Positions 1 to 7,681 of a DNA stretch of 40,381 bases are shown one piece after another (the first letter of the stretch is position 1; every line of letters starts with the position of its first letter). A model generated the notes under the pieces. That model was not told where the DNA came from, did no database searches, and saw nothing but the letters and a program-made list of their open reading frames with translations. The translations under genes and the position numbers were made by a program. Origin of the DNA: Microcaldota archaeon (GTDB taxonomy: Archaea; Micrarchaeota; Micrarchaeia; CABMEP01); assembly GCA_026413625.1 (NCBI GenBank), contig JAOAKO010000006.1, forward strand, positions 1 through 40,381, written 5' to 3'.

Positions 1-204
1 GTCTAGCACGATGTCATCTGCTCCGATGTAAAGGGCTGTGCCGCTGCAGGTGAGATCTGATGTCATCGTGTAGTCTTCCGTTACCGTATCACCGCAGTTA
101 CATGGAGTTGAGCCGCCACAGTTAGCTGCAAATGAAATAGAGGAAAGAAAATAAAGGGAAAAGAGAATAAAAATGAAAAGATTGTTAACACGAGCCAAAA
201 CCAT
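1..204 (-). CDS. Secreted or surface protein, N-terminal fragment (cut by window edge)
   Basis: The minus-strand frame opens at the ATG at 204 and stays open for 68 codons to base 1, so only the N-terminus is visible. A GAGGT Shine-Dalgarno lies about 6 nt upstream. Residues about 8-27 form a hydrophobic signal peptide ending in SFAA, probably cleaved before NCGG. The mature start is rich in Cys, Gly and Thr (CGGSTPCNCGDTVTEDY, later LTCSGTALYIGADDIVLD). This style is common at the start of archaeal right-handed beta-helix (NosD-like) surface proteins, but too little is present to prove the fold. What is seen: signal peptide, SD and an open frame. What is inferred: extracellular, possibly adhesin or carbohydrate-active. 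Confidence 0.72.
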   Translation of the reverse strand, partial: MVLARVNNLFIFILFSLYFLSSISFAANCGGSTPCNCGDTVTEDYTMTSDLTCSGTALYIGADDIVLD

Positions 205-272
205 TCTATTACCTCTTCCAATTAAGCTTAAGTCTGATAAACATTTTAAGACAAAATTTAAAAACATTAATC

Positions 273-295
273 GAAAAACGAAAAACGAGAAAAAG
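273..295 (-). terminator. Oligo-T terminator of tRNA-Ala
   Basis: Read on the minus strand, the bases just after the tRNA 3' end carry three T5 tracts separated by CTCG or CG. Runs of T without a hairpin are the usual intrinsic termination signal of archaeal RNA polymerase, so tRNA-Ala transcription probably ends here. Confidence 0.55.
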
Positions 296-297
296 TA

Positions 298-494
298 TGG
301 ACCAGGCGAGATTCGAACTCGCGGCCTCTTCGTTTTCCGAAACTTCCGTTTCAGAAAAGTTCAACCGTTTTATATCTGATAAAATTCCTTGAAACTCTTT
401 AGAAAAGAGTTTCATCAGAAATTTTTCTTTGATTAAACTTTCTTTCTAAGAAAGTTTATGCGAACGAAGCGCTCTACCTCTGAGCTACTGGCCC
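298..494 (-). tRNA. tRNA-Ala (anticodon CGC) with intron
   Basis: On the minus strand the acceptor stem is GGGCCAG (494-488) with CTGGTCC (305-299) and discriminator A at 298. It contains the G3:U70 pair, the alanine identity element. The D stem is GCTC/GAGC. The anticodon stem CTTCG (469-465) pairs with CGAAG (332-328) once an intron is removed, giving loop TTCGCA plus A with anticodon CGC (462-460). Variable loop AGGCC, T stem GCGAG/CTCGC and T loop TTCGAAT are intact; CCA is not encoded. The intron lies at the canonical 37/38 position, 334-458. The mature tRNA is 72 nt plus CCA and reads GCG codons. Confidence 0.93.
334..458 (-). other. 125-nt tRNA-Ala intron with three stem-loops
   Basis: Between A37 (459) and A38 (333) lie 125 nt, nearly all of which fold. 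Stem 1 is 435-444 with 448-457 (10 bp, TCT on the plus strand as loop). Stem 2 is 391-400 with 404-413 (10 bp, 3-nt loop), extended by 376-380 with 414-418. Stem 3 is 339-343 with 348-352, extended past one C/A mismatch by 334-337 with 354-357. The stems reach to within one base of both splice points. A textbook bulge-helix-bulge is not obvious, so the boundaries could shift by a base or so. No open frame worth naming. Confidence 0.8.
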
Positions 495-645
495 ACGAAT
501 ACTATAAAGAGTATATTCAATAAAAAAATAAATAAATATAACTGATAAGCAGGCAAAAGAACTTGAAAAAACAAAAAGAGAACCTAATTAAGAAATGAAG
601 CATTATAAATGTTTCTTTCCATCTATCATAGGTAAGGTGTATTAA

Positions 646-1518
646 ATGGTTGAGTCATTCAATATGAAAGAATTTGTCTTTTCTTGGGAAAAAAATGAAG
701 ACTTAAAGAAAATATTCTGGAACTTGTTCGGATTTATAATCATTGCGAATGTAGCTTTAGTAATACTTAACGCCATTCGGCTCTTTGTTTTTTTAGACGA
801 AACACCCCTTTCGCTTATGTCAGATCTGATTTATTATCTGATTTATTGGCTGATTCCAATTTATGTTTTATACAAATTCTTGCTAAATGAAATAATATTT
901 AGGGCACTTTCGCAACTGGGATACAAGCCGGGCAAAGTTGGCTTTTTGGAAACGATAGTTGCTGTAATTGGATTTACGTTCGGCATAATTTTGCCTATTT
1001 GGTCTCCGATATTGGCTGGAATACAGATAATTCTTATTGGGATCATATTTGCTAACATATTGAATTTTATTTATCTTGAAAGTATATTTCTCCCACTGAT
1101 TGGAATCACACTGATATCCATACACAATATTCTAAGATTATATTTATTCTATCCAATTTACTTGATTAAAAAGGGAGAGCAACGAAATATAGATCTAATA
1201 AAAGTAATGGAAGAAAGTTGGAGGATGACAGACAAAAAAGCTCTAAATATAGGCATATATATTCTTAAAGGTATTTGGTATCTGATTCTAAAGACATGGC
1301 TGTACATTCTCGCAGTGATCTTTCTGCCGGTAATTGTTTTCTACCTTATACCAAATATGGGCATTGGTGCTGCATCGCTATTGTTTATAATTTTGATTGG
1401 ATTGTTGGTGACTTTGATTAGCATCTTAATTGGTGCTTATATCTACAGTGTTATGTTATTTATTTACAACTTCCTAACAGTCGGAGTATATTACTTGCTT
1501 GATAAAAAAATAGAATAA
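646..1518 (+). CDS. Multi-pass membrane protein of unknown function
   Basis: This 290-aa protein is mostly hydrophobic, with about six to seven membrane segments (near residues 24-48, 60-82, 103-135, 138-170, 208-235 and 240-285). A short polar loop near 176-198 contains KKGEQRNIDLIKVMEESWRM. The general look recalls archaeal DUF4013-type integral membrane proteins, but I cannot assign a family or substrate. The ATG at 646 is chosen because AGGTG lies 6 nt upstream; an in-frame ATG at 664 has no such site. TTATAAAT at about 604-611 could be box A. The gene stands alone, with tRNA-Ala divergent on one side and DUF99 convergent on the other. Confidence 0.8.
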   Translation: MVESFNMKEFVFSWEKNEDLKKIFWNLFGFIIIANVALVILNAIRLFVFLDETPLSLMSDLIYYLIYWLIPIYVLYKFLLNEIIFRALSQLGYKPGKVGFLETIVAVIGFTFGIILPIWSPILAGIQIILIGIIFANILNFIYLESIFLPLIGITLISIHNILRLYLFYPIYLIKKGEQRNIDLIKVMEESWRMTDKKALNIGIYILKGIWYLILKTWLYILAVIFLPVIVFYLIPNMGIGAASLLFIILIGLLVTLISILIGAYIYSVMLFIYNFLTVGVYYLLDKKIE

Positions 1519-1628
1519 TACTCATGATTAGGGGATAACAATTTAGCATAACACAAAATAAGATTAATTTGCTCTACTTATATCTGGGCATTACTTCTTT
1601 AGAAAAAATATTGCAAAAATCCGATTAT

Positions 1629-2192
1629 TTAGAATCTTCCCTTAGATTCTCCCAAAACGATGGCAGAACAAACGATATGCGACAGGCGCAGCGGCTCAAT
1701 TCCTATTTCTTTTATTAGTTCCCCAGCCTTGAACCTGTCTATTCCTGCAGCCTGAGCAAATAAAATAGGTTTTGTCTTGATTTTAAATGGCTCTCCTGCC
1801 TTCTTTATTGCCTCTAATTTTACATTTTTCTCCCTTTCTGGGGCATCAAGATTTTTTACCGCTCGTTCTAGCTCTGAAACTCTTGGCTCATGGCGAGTAA
1901 GAGCGATAACCGGAATGGAAAGCGAATCTGAAAGCCTGGAGATGTCGACAATATTCAATCCTCCCATCGTTATGCTGTTTAGAAGAATTATCCTTATCTG
2001 GCTTGAAAAACGGGATTCTTTAATCATTTTTATTATTTTTTCAGTGCTGTCATTTCCATCATATTCTATCTTTGTGCTTAGCGCACCTTCGACCAGTCCG
2101 TTCCTGTAAACAATTCCGAAAATAAGAGAATAAGAATCAATCCTTGGGGAATCGTCGATTGCAAGGATGCGCATGTTTCTGTCTATCTTCAT
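1629..2192 (-). CDS. DUF99 family protein (endonuclease dU-type)
   Basis: The 187-aa protein matches the archaeal DUF99/UPF0215 family. It has the N-terminal MRILAIDDSPR strand, the hallmark LLNSITMGGLNIVD around residues 88-101, and SIPVIALTRHEP shortly after. DUF99 members carry an RNase H-like core and are annotated as endonuclease dU or predicted nucleases; the true role in this organism is unknown. It is the last gene of a minus-strand run csl4-rpoL-DUF99, starting 20 nt after the rpoL stop. A second start at Met7 would also give a complete family N-terminus, and neither has a strong SD. Confidence 0.85.
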   Translation of the reverse strand: MKIDRNMRILAIDDSPRIDSYSLIFGIVYRNGLVEGALSTKIEYDGNDSTEKIIKMIKESRFSSQIRIILLNSITMGGLNIVDISRLSDSLSIPVIALTRHEPRVSELERAVKNLDAPEREKNVKLEAIKKAGEPFKIKTKPILFAQAAGIDRFKAGELIKEIGIEPLRLSHIVCSAIVLGESKGRF

Positions 2193-2211
2193 ATAAAAAC
2201 ACGCAATAAAA

Positions 2212-2475
2212 TCAGATTGTCTTTGCGAGGTCTCCTGCCGCCTTTGCCAGTTTTGCAGCTGCCTTTGAAACGATTGGAATCGGATTTCCTTTCTTTGTTT
2301 TTACTACAAGTATTGGCTCCCCAACCTCAATGTGCTCTTGCTTCACTGCTGCAAACTCTACCTCGTCGCTTTCAATGACATACTCTCTTAAAGCATGAAC
2401 GAACGCTATGTCTTCGCCAATAAAATGAATCTCTACGTGATTCTTATCTTTCTTTTCAACCTTTATCTCAACCAT
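2212..2475 (-). CDS. rpoL: DNA-directed RNA polymerase subunit L (Rpo11)
   Basis: The 87-aa protein has the archaeal Rpo11 pattern: N-terminal beta-strand (IKVEKKDKNHVEIHFIGED), the helix AFVHALREYVIESDEVEFAA that corresponds to the family's LANLLRK..DEDVEFAA, then the VGEPILVVKTKKG strand and a C-terminal helix rich in Ala and Lys. It is homologous to eukaryotic Rpb11 and the bacterial alpha N-terminal domain, and dimerises with Rpo3 to nucleate polymerase assembly. The start has GAGGTG 5 nt upstream. It sits between csl4 and DUF99; csl4-rpoL linkage is common in archaea. The usual LANLLRK core reads VHALREY here, a modest divergence. Confidence 0.93.
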   Translation of the reverse strand: MVEIKVEKKDKNHVEIHFIGEDIAFVHALREYVIESDEVEFAAVKQEHIEVGEPILVVKTKKGNPIPIVSKAAAKLAKAAGDLAKTI

Positions 2476-2528
2476 GAGAACACCTCAATAATAGATATTA
2501 ATATGATAGACAAAATTTTAAAATTAAT

Positions 2529-3251
2529 TTAGAATCTTGATCTTCTTTGCTGAAATTGCCTTCTGCCCTGAAATCCAAATCCTAATCTCTGCGCCCTTCT
2601 TCCCGCAAATTTTCTTCTCGGAATCCTATCGTTTCTTTGGAATTTTGACCTCGGCTCTGAAGTAAATTCTGCAGACTCGACGTATTCAAACTTTCCATAA
2701 TTTTCTGCAATGTGCCTCTCTTCTTTTTGGTTGCATTGGCTGCAAACGAGAGTCCTTCCCTTTAGAACCATCGGTTTTCTGTCATAGCTGCAATAAGCCA
2801 TTACAACGCCCATTCCCTTCGGTTTCAAAGATACGACAACTCTTAGAGGAGTTATTTCCTTGACTGCGCCGATTACAATATCTCCCACTCTCAGCTCATC
2901 CCTTATCGACTTGACATAACCTTCTTTTATCTCTGATACTGGAATCACTGCGGACATCCTATCCACTCTTTCAGTATCTGCAGAATTCGGATGCTCGATG
3001 GTAAGAAAAGCGACAGACTCAAACATTTCTTCCACTCTGCCATAAACAACATCGCCGGATTTTAGCTTTTCAGGCTGCCTATCTGACACTACAGAAATCA
3101 TCCTTTGTTCATCGATTATCACGATACCTGCATTCATTGCGCGTATATTGCCTTCTTTGTCTGTATACGTGCCGCTTCCAGGCATGAACTCTTCCTCTGT
3201 TCCTAGGATTTCACCAGGAACAGCGATATGGGCACCATTGTTCTTCTCCAT
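2529..3251 (-). CDS. csl4: Exosome RNA-binding subunit Csl4
   Basis: The 240-aa protein is the S1/zinc-ribbon cap subunit of the archaeal exosome. The N-terminal domain has the typical VPGEILGTEEEFMPGSGTY (11-29), the S1 domain spans about 64-143, and a zinc ribbon about 150-182. The second knuckle is C170-SQ-C173, but the first reads C154-SY-D157, so one expected cysteine is replaced by Asp. A basic tail of about 40 residues (201-240) is rich in Arg, Gln and Gly-Arg pairs. I start at the ATG at 3251 rather than an in-frame TTG at 3260, because family N-termini begin at MEK. The gene shares an AT-rich bidirectional promoter with the DUF373 gene. Confidence 0.93.
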   Translation of the reverse strand: MEKNNGAHIAVPGEILGTEEEFMPGSGTYTDKEGNIRAMNAGIVIIDEQRMISVVSDRQPEKLKSGDVVYGRVEEMFESVAFLTIEHPNSADTERVDRMSAVIPVSEIKEGYVKSIRDELRVGDIVIGAVKEITPLRVVVSLKPKGMGVVMAYCSYDRKPMVLKGRTLVCSQCNQKEERHIAENYGKFEYVESAEFTSEPRSKFQRNDRIPRRKFAGRRAQRLGFGFQGRRQFQQRRSRF

Positions 3252-3305
3252 ATAAACCAACTTATAGAAATCAGAAATCTATTTTATTAATATACAATAA
3301 TAGAA

Positions 3306-3315
3306 TTTATAAATA
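3306..3315. promoter_or_regulatory. Bidirectional box A between csl4 and DUF373 gene
   Basis: TTTATAAATA is close to a perfect archaeal TATA box on both strands. On the plus strand it would start transcription near 3335, about 25 nt before the ATG at 3359. On the minus strand it would start near 3282, about 30 nt before the ATG at 3251. Only one clear element lies between the divergent genes, so it may serve both. Confidence 0.5.
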
Positions 3316-3358
3316 TTTAATAACATTAATTCATAAAAGAAGCGGCAATGGTGCGTGC

Positions 3359-4585
3359 ATGGCAAAGGAAAACATACTTGTCTTATGTATAGACAGAGAT
3401 GACGATTTGGGAAAAAAGGCCGGGGTTACTGGCCCGGTAATCGGAAGGCAGGCAAATATCCAGGCCGCGACAAATCTTCTGCTAAAAGATCCAGAAGACA
3501 CAGATGCGAATGCAATGTTTCAGGCGGTTAAAATTTACGATGAAGTAATAAAATCAAAAAAGGCAGAAGTGGTTACAATTACTGGAGACAGCAGATTGGG
3601 ATACCATGCAGACAAAAAGATAGTGACGCAACTTGAATCGATACTCCAACAGTTTCATGCCACCTCGTGCATCTTTGTAACAGATGGAGCTGACGATGAA
3701 GAGCTCCTTCCTCTAATCTCATCAAGAATTAAATTGGATTCCAAAAAAACTGTCGTAATGAAACAGGCAAAGGAGCTTGAAAAAACTTATGTCACTCTAT
3801 TAAGCAAATTAAAAGAACCGTATTATGCAAAGCTTTTCTTCGGAATTCCTGCGCTTATACTTATATCTTTTCTCATAAGCGACATGCTAGGATACGGATG
3901 GAGACCGATAGTTGGAATTGTCGGAATGTATCTGCTTCTGAAGGGTTTTGGCATAGAAGATTTTCTGATTAATACTGTAAGAAACCTTCTCTCGCCTTCC
4001 ACCAGAACTGCGCTAGTAGTGTATGTGCCGATCATTGCCCTTGCGCTGATATCCATTTCCATAGGGGTCAGCGAATTTGTAAACGCCGCTTCAAACGGCT
4101 ATAGCTTTTTCGAATCGCTCTCGTTTGGAATAAGGCCTATATTGTGGCCGTTTGCTGTATTCATCATAATTCTCATAATCATAGGAAGAGCCATCGAACT
4201 TTATCCAAAAGGAAGCTGGTTTGAACTTATCGACACCGGGCTTTCGTCTGTCAATGGAATAATAGTTTCATTGCTTGCGTATCTTGCACTTTCATGGGTT
4301 GTTGGCGAAGCTTGGTTCTATGAATTTCTGATCGCCATGTTCGTATCCATAATTCTTACATTGATAGCGACGGAATTTGCAAGAAGCCTGAAAATTAGGG
4401 TTGCCGCAAAGATAAGACTTGAAGGAAAGGAAATAATAACTGACATCGGAGCTTACATCGGGAAGATCATCGGAATCGACAAAAGAGCCGGCACTGCAAT
4501 CGCCCAAACTCCAATAGGAACGAAAATACCGATCAAACTTGAAAGAATAAGCAGCGTTGGAGAAAGGGTCATTGTAAAACAATAA
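3359..4585 (+). CDS. DUF373 family integral membrane protein
   Basis: The 408-aa protein matches the archaeal DUF373 family. A soluble N-terminal domain contains ILVLCIDRDDDLGKKAG (6-22), PVIGRQAN, TGDSRLGYHADKKI and FVTDGADDEELLPLISSR. It is followed from about residue 155 by five to six membrane segments and a C-terminal soluble stretch with IGTKIPIKLERISSVGERV. The Asp-rich strand motifs suggest a Rossmann-like fold, but no biochemical role is established that I know of. GGTG lies just upstream of the ATG. It heads a run with the P-type ATPase pseudoenzyme (22 nt gap) and a PIN protein (6 nt further gap), which suggests a joint membrane function. Confidence 0.88.
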   Translation: MAKENILVLCIDRDDDLGKKAGVTGPVIGRQANIQAATNLLLKDPEDTDANAMFQAVKIYDEVIKSKKAEVVTITGDSRLGYHADKKIVTQLESILQQFHATSCIFVTDGADDEELLPLISSRIKLDSKKTVVMKQAKELEKTYVTLLSKLKEPYYAKLFFGIPALILISFLISDMLGYGWRPIVGIVGMYLLLKGFGIEDFLINTVRNLLSPSTRTALVVYVPIIALALISISIGVSEFVNAASNGYSFFESLSFGIRPILWPFAVFIIILIIIGRAIELYPKGSWFELIDTGLSSVNGIIVSLLAYLALSWVVGEAWFYEFLIAMFVSIILTLIATEFARSLKIRVAAKIRLEGKEIITDIGAYIGKIIGIDKRAGTAIAQTPIGTKIPIKLERISSVGERVIVKQ

Positions 4586-4607
4586 ACAGATTTTATAGCT
4601 GATTATT

Positions 4608-7205
4608 ATGGCGGAGAAAAACAATGAAAAAAAAGAAATCCGCAATAGGATTGACGAACCGAAAAATCTGCCTATAGGATTGACCGGTTCAGAAGCCGAA
4701 GAAAGAATGAAGCAGTATGGAAAGAATGTAATCTACCAATATATGAAAACAAGCGAATTTGAATTGTTCGCTTCCCAATTTAGCATCCCTATTGTTGTGC
4801 TTATTTTGGCGGCTCTGTTCCTTGCAACCGTTAACCTAATGCAGGGATTGGTTGTAATTTTAATAATCATGATCACAATAGTGACGAACTGGCTAAGGAA
4901 CAGGGAAAGCGAGGAAAAAATAATCCGAAATATGAAAGAATTCTACGGCCAAGTTAAGGCGTATAGGGATGGAAAAATAGTCAAACTCAGCATAGAGGAG
5001 ATCGTGCCTGGAGATATGCTCATACTTGAAAAGGGCATGTTGGTCCCTGCTGACGGAATAGTAATAAAGGCAAAGGAATGCAAAGTTGATGAAAATATAT
5101 TTCAAAGAGGAATAGTTGAAAAAGTTCCGGAAATGGAAGTGGAAAAAACATTCAAGCCTTACAAATCCGACCCCTCTTCCCTTTATGCAGGAACGTTCAT
5201 TAAGGAAGGCGAGTGTACAATGAGAGTTACAGGAACGGGAAAGAGCACCAAATATTATATCTCTTTTGGAGCCAAAAGCATTCTTTCCATGGATCCAAGA
5301 AAAAACGATTCAATAAGCAGGGTAAAAAAAGCAACCGACTCGTTCGGAGGTGTTGTTTATTTGGCATCCGTCGTGATACTCCTTCAATTAGTTGCCGATG
5401 GAATGCCCATCTTTAATGCAATAGTCATTGCTGCGGCCGCGGCAGTTGCTGCCATACCCGATACCATTTCCAGCGTCGCATCCTACATCTATTCTTCAAC
5501 AATAGAAAGAATGTCGAAATTCGCAGTAATAAGGAGAGACGCGATTGCGGATAAGATTGGGCGAACCAGCATTCTAGTTACTGAAATGTTCAGATCTCTA
5601 ACCAGAAATGAACCTACCGTAAGAAACCTCTGGATTGACCGAAAAGAAATAACCGTGACCGGAGACGGATGGGATGTTTTGGGCGTCTTCAAAGGAACAA
5701 AAAACTACGCATCTATCGATATGATGACGGAAATGGTTGCGGCCGCGACTGAAGCCACTTTTGTATACAACAATGATACTATGTATTTGGAAGGCGATCC
5801 CATTGAAGGCGCTTTGGTTACAATGGCAATGAAAAATAGAATTCCGATTAACAACATAAGGGGAGAATGGATACTCGTTGAAAAAAGGTACGAAAACGGA
5901 ATAACAATTTCAAAAATAAGAAAGAAAAATAGAATCGCGTATGTAATGTTTGGGCCGTCAGAACAGATAAAAGAAAAATGCAAGTCGCTGTATTCAAACG
6001 GAAAATTCTTGAAAATAGATGAAAAGATCAATTTGGAAATAGAAATGCAGGAAGTCAAAATGGCGGCGAACGGGCAGAAAACGTACGCTATTGCATTTGC
6101 ATGGAAGCGAAACGAACCCAAATACTTTACTTTTCTCGCATTAGCTGGCATATACGATCCTCCGAAGCCGGAAGTGAAGCGCGCAATAAGCGAACTTAAA
6201 AACGCAGGCATTAAGCCAATAATAATAACATCTGCAAAAAGCGGCGAGGCTGTCAGCTTTGCAAAGGAGATAGGGATAATGGGTGAAACTGACAAGGCTG
6301 TGATTTGCGAAGAACTTAAGTACCTAAGGCCTGAAGAGAGAACAAAAAGAATCCTCGGATCAACGGTATTTTCGGAGTCAACAGGGGAATACGAAGCCAT
6401 GATATTGGATGTGTTCAAAAAAGAGGGCCACCACGTTACATATATGGAATCGATTGGAACAGATTACGCTCCTTTCATGTATACTAATGTATCTCTTGCG
6501 GTGGAAAGCGCGCCGGACATAATAAAAAACAATTCTGACGCAATAATTAGAAACGATAGATACGAATCAACAATCGACCTTATCGAAGAGTCCCGGGATA
6601 TGCGAAGAAATATCGAAAGAAGCTTTTATGCGCTTTCCGCATCAGACATGTCAATATTCTTCATAATCATGATAAGCGCTATTCTTTTCACCGGAGACAT
6701 GATGACAGCAACGCAAATACTTCTTATTAACCTTATAGCGGACGTCGCGATTGCTACAAACTTCTCAAGGGAAAAATTATATGAAAAGTCGCTTGGGACT
6801 AAAACGTCAAAAAGATTCCCTGAAACCGGAGAATACGTCGCAATGTTGATGATTGCACTCTCAGTGTCGGTTTACTTTGGCGTTCTTACGCTGTTGCCAA
6901 TTTTTGATGGATATAATAAGACAGTTGCGATCGCGACATTGTCTGTTGCAATATTGGCGATCATGGTAAATTCCATATCTATAAAAGATAACCTGTTAGA
7001 GTCTCTCAGGCATGTTTCCGCAGACACGATCCTTGCAATCTGCCTGACATTTGCAATACTTTTTGCCGCATTTTATTTGCCTTTTGTTTCCTCTTTATTC
7101 GAGCTTAAGCCTTTGAGCCTCATGCAATGGCTTTACATCGCGCCCGTAGCGATAATAATTACGCTTGTTTCCGAAATCAAAAAAATCCTCCTTAGGAAAA
7201 AGTGA
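4608..7205 (+). CDS. P-type ATPase-like membrane pseudoenzyme (all catalytic motifs lost)
   Basis: The 865-aa protein has the full P2-type ATPase plan: N-terminal cation-ATPase region, two TMs (about 52-95), A domain (115-215), TM3-4 (245-300), P/N domains (305-670) and six C-terminal TMs. Conserved scaffold includes VPGDMLIL, VPADG, EGDPIEGAL (395-403), DPPKPEV (517-523) and QILLINLIAD (703-712). Every catalytic motif is changed. The TGES loop reads QRGI (166-169). DKTGTLT reads EMFRSLT (326-332), with Glu326 for the phosphorylated Asp. KGAPE becomes FGPSE (448-452), TGD becomes TSA (541-543), and GDGxND becomes ESIGTD (614-619). TM4 IPEG is IPDT (283-286), while Asn708 and Asp712 match SERCA cation ligands Asn796 and Asp800. 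The frame is intact, so this is not simple decay. Role unknown; perhaps ion sensing or a scaffold. Confidence 0.88.
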   Translation: MAEKNNEKKEIRNRIDEPKNLPIGLTGSEAEERMKQYGKNVIYQYMKTSEFELFASQFSIPIVVLILAALFLATVNLMQGLVVILIIMITIVTNWLRNRESEEKIIRNMKEFYGQVKAYRDGKIVKLSIEEIVPGDMLILEKGMLVPADGIVIKAKECKVDENIFQRGIVEKVPEMEVEKTFKPYKSDPSSLYAGTFIKEGECTMRVTGTGKSTKYYISFGAKSILSMDPRKNDSISRVKKATDSFGGVVYLASVVILLQLVADGMPIFNAIVIAAAAAVAAIPDTISSVASYIYSSTIERMSKFAVIRRDAIADKIGRTSILVTEMFRSLTRNEPTVRNLWIDRKEITVTGDGWDVLGVFKGTKNYASIDMMTEMVAAATEATFVYNNDTMYLEGDPIEGALVTMAMKNRIPINNIRGEWILVEKRYENGITISKIRKKNRIAYVMFGPSEQIKEKCKSLYSNGKFLKIDEKINLEIEMQEVKMAANGQKTYAIAFAWKRNEPKYFTFLALAGIYDPPKPEVKRAISELKNAGIKPIIITSAKSGEAVSFAKEIGIMGETDKAVICEELKYLRPEERTKRILGSTVFSESTGEYEAMILDVFKKEGHHVTYMESIGTDYAPFMYTNVSLAVESAPDIIKNNSDAIIRNDRYESTIDLIEESRDMRRNIERSFYALSASDMSIFFIIMISAILFTGDMMTATQILLINLIADVAIATNFSREKLYEKSLGTKTSKRFPETGEYVAMLMIALSVSVYFGVLTLLPIFDGYNKTVAIATLSVAILAIMVNSISIKDNLLESLRHVSADTILAICLTFAILFAAFYLPFVSSLFELKPLSLMQWLYIAPVAIIITLVSEIKKILLRKK

Positions 7206-7211
7206 CTTTGT

Positions 7212-7592
7212 ATGGATGAAAAAATTGCGACCTGGGACACAAATGCTGCAATTTATGCGGTACAGAAAAGGTTAGATATACTTTCAGAAATACAAGAAGC
7301 TTTAGTAGGAACAAAATTCACAGTGACGCTTCCTTCCGGAATAAAATCGGAGCTTGAAAAGATAATTAGATCCGAAAAATCCAGCATCGAGGAAAAGAAC
7401 AATGCAAACATCGCATTGGAAATGATCAAAAAATGGCACAGAGACGGCAAACTAAAAATCGAAAAGGCGGAACCTCCTTTGGACAGATGGTTCATCAAAA
7501 AAGCGAAGCTATCCGGTATGGCGATTGTGACCTATGATAAAAAGCTTAGGGGCCGCTTAAAAAAGCTAGGAGCCAAGATAATAATGCTTTGA
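7212..7592 (+). CDS. PIN-domain protein (VapC9/Fcf1-like)
   Basis: The 126-aa protein has the PIN layout: first acidic residue in WDTNAAIYAV (Asp9), a conserved helix LPSGIKSELEKI (40-51), and C-terminal AIVTYDKKLRGRLKKLGAKIIML, which corresponds to the family's AIVATNDRELRRRLRELG. PIN domains are Mg-dependent ribonucleases in toxins or rRNA processing. Here the usual TND is TYD, and the acidic residue before the last helix is only partly kept (PLDRWFIKKA), so activity is uncertain. It starts 6 nt after the ATPase-like gene. No antitoxin-like small partner lies beside it, which argues for a housekeeping-type PIN protein rather than a toxin. Confidence 0.82.
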   Translation: MDEKIATWDTNAAIYAVQKRLDILSEIQEALVGTKFTVTLPSGIKSELEKIIRSEKSSIEEKNNANIALEMIKKWHRDGKLKIEKAEPPLDRWFIKKAKLSGMAIVTYDKKLRGRLKKLGAKIIML

Positions 7593-7681
7593 CGCTTAAA
7601 TCAATACCCTTTAAAATTTTCTCAATTAATATATATTTGTCGTTTATCAGCTATTTTAATATTTGAAAGAGGTTTGATTAT

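Noticed and set aside
173-415. Two 68-codon frames overlapping tRNA-Ala and its intron
   Set aside because: Both run through tRNA exons and intron hairpins; the tRNA fold accounts for the bases.
5705-6418. Long antisense open frame (237 codons) inside the ATPase pseudoenzyme
   Set aside because: It is the shadow of a conserved gene, has no family resemblance and no Shine-Dalgarno, and the plus-strand frame aligns along the P-type ATPase family throughout.
7212-7592. PIN protein as a toxin of a toxin-antitoxin pair
   Set aside because: No small antitoxin frame precedes or follows it, and the preceding gene is an 865-aa membrane protein 6 nt away.
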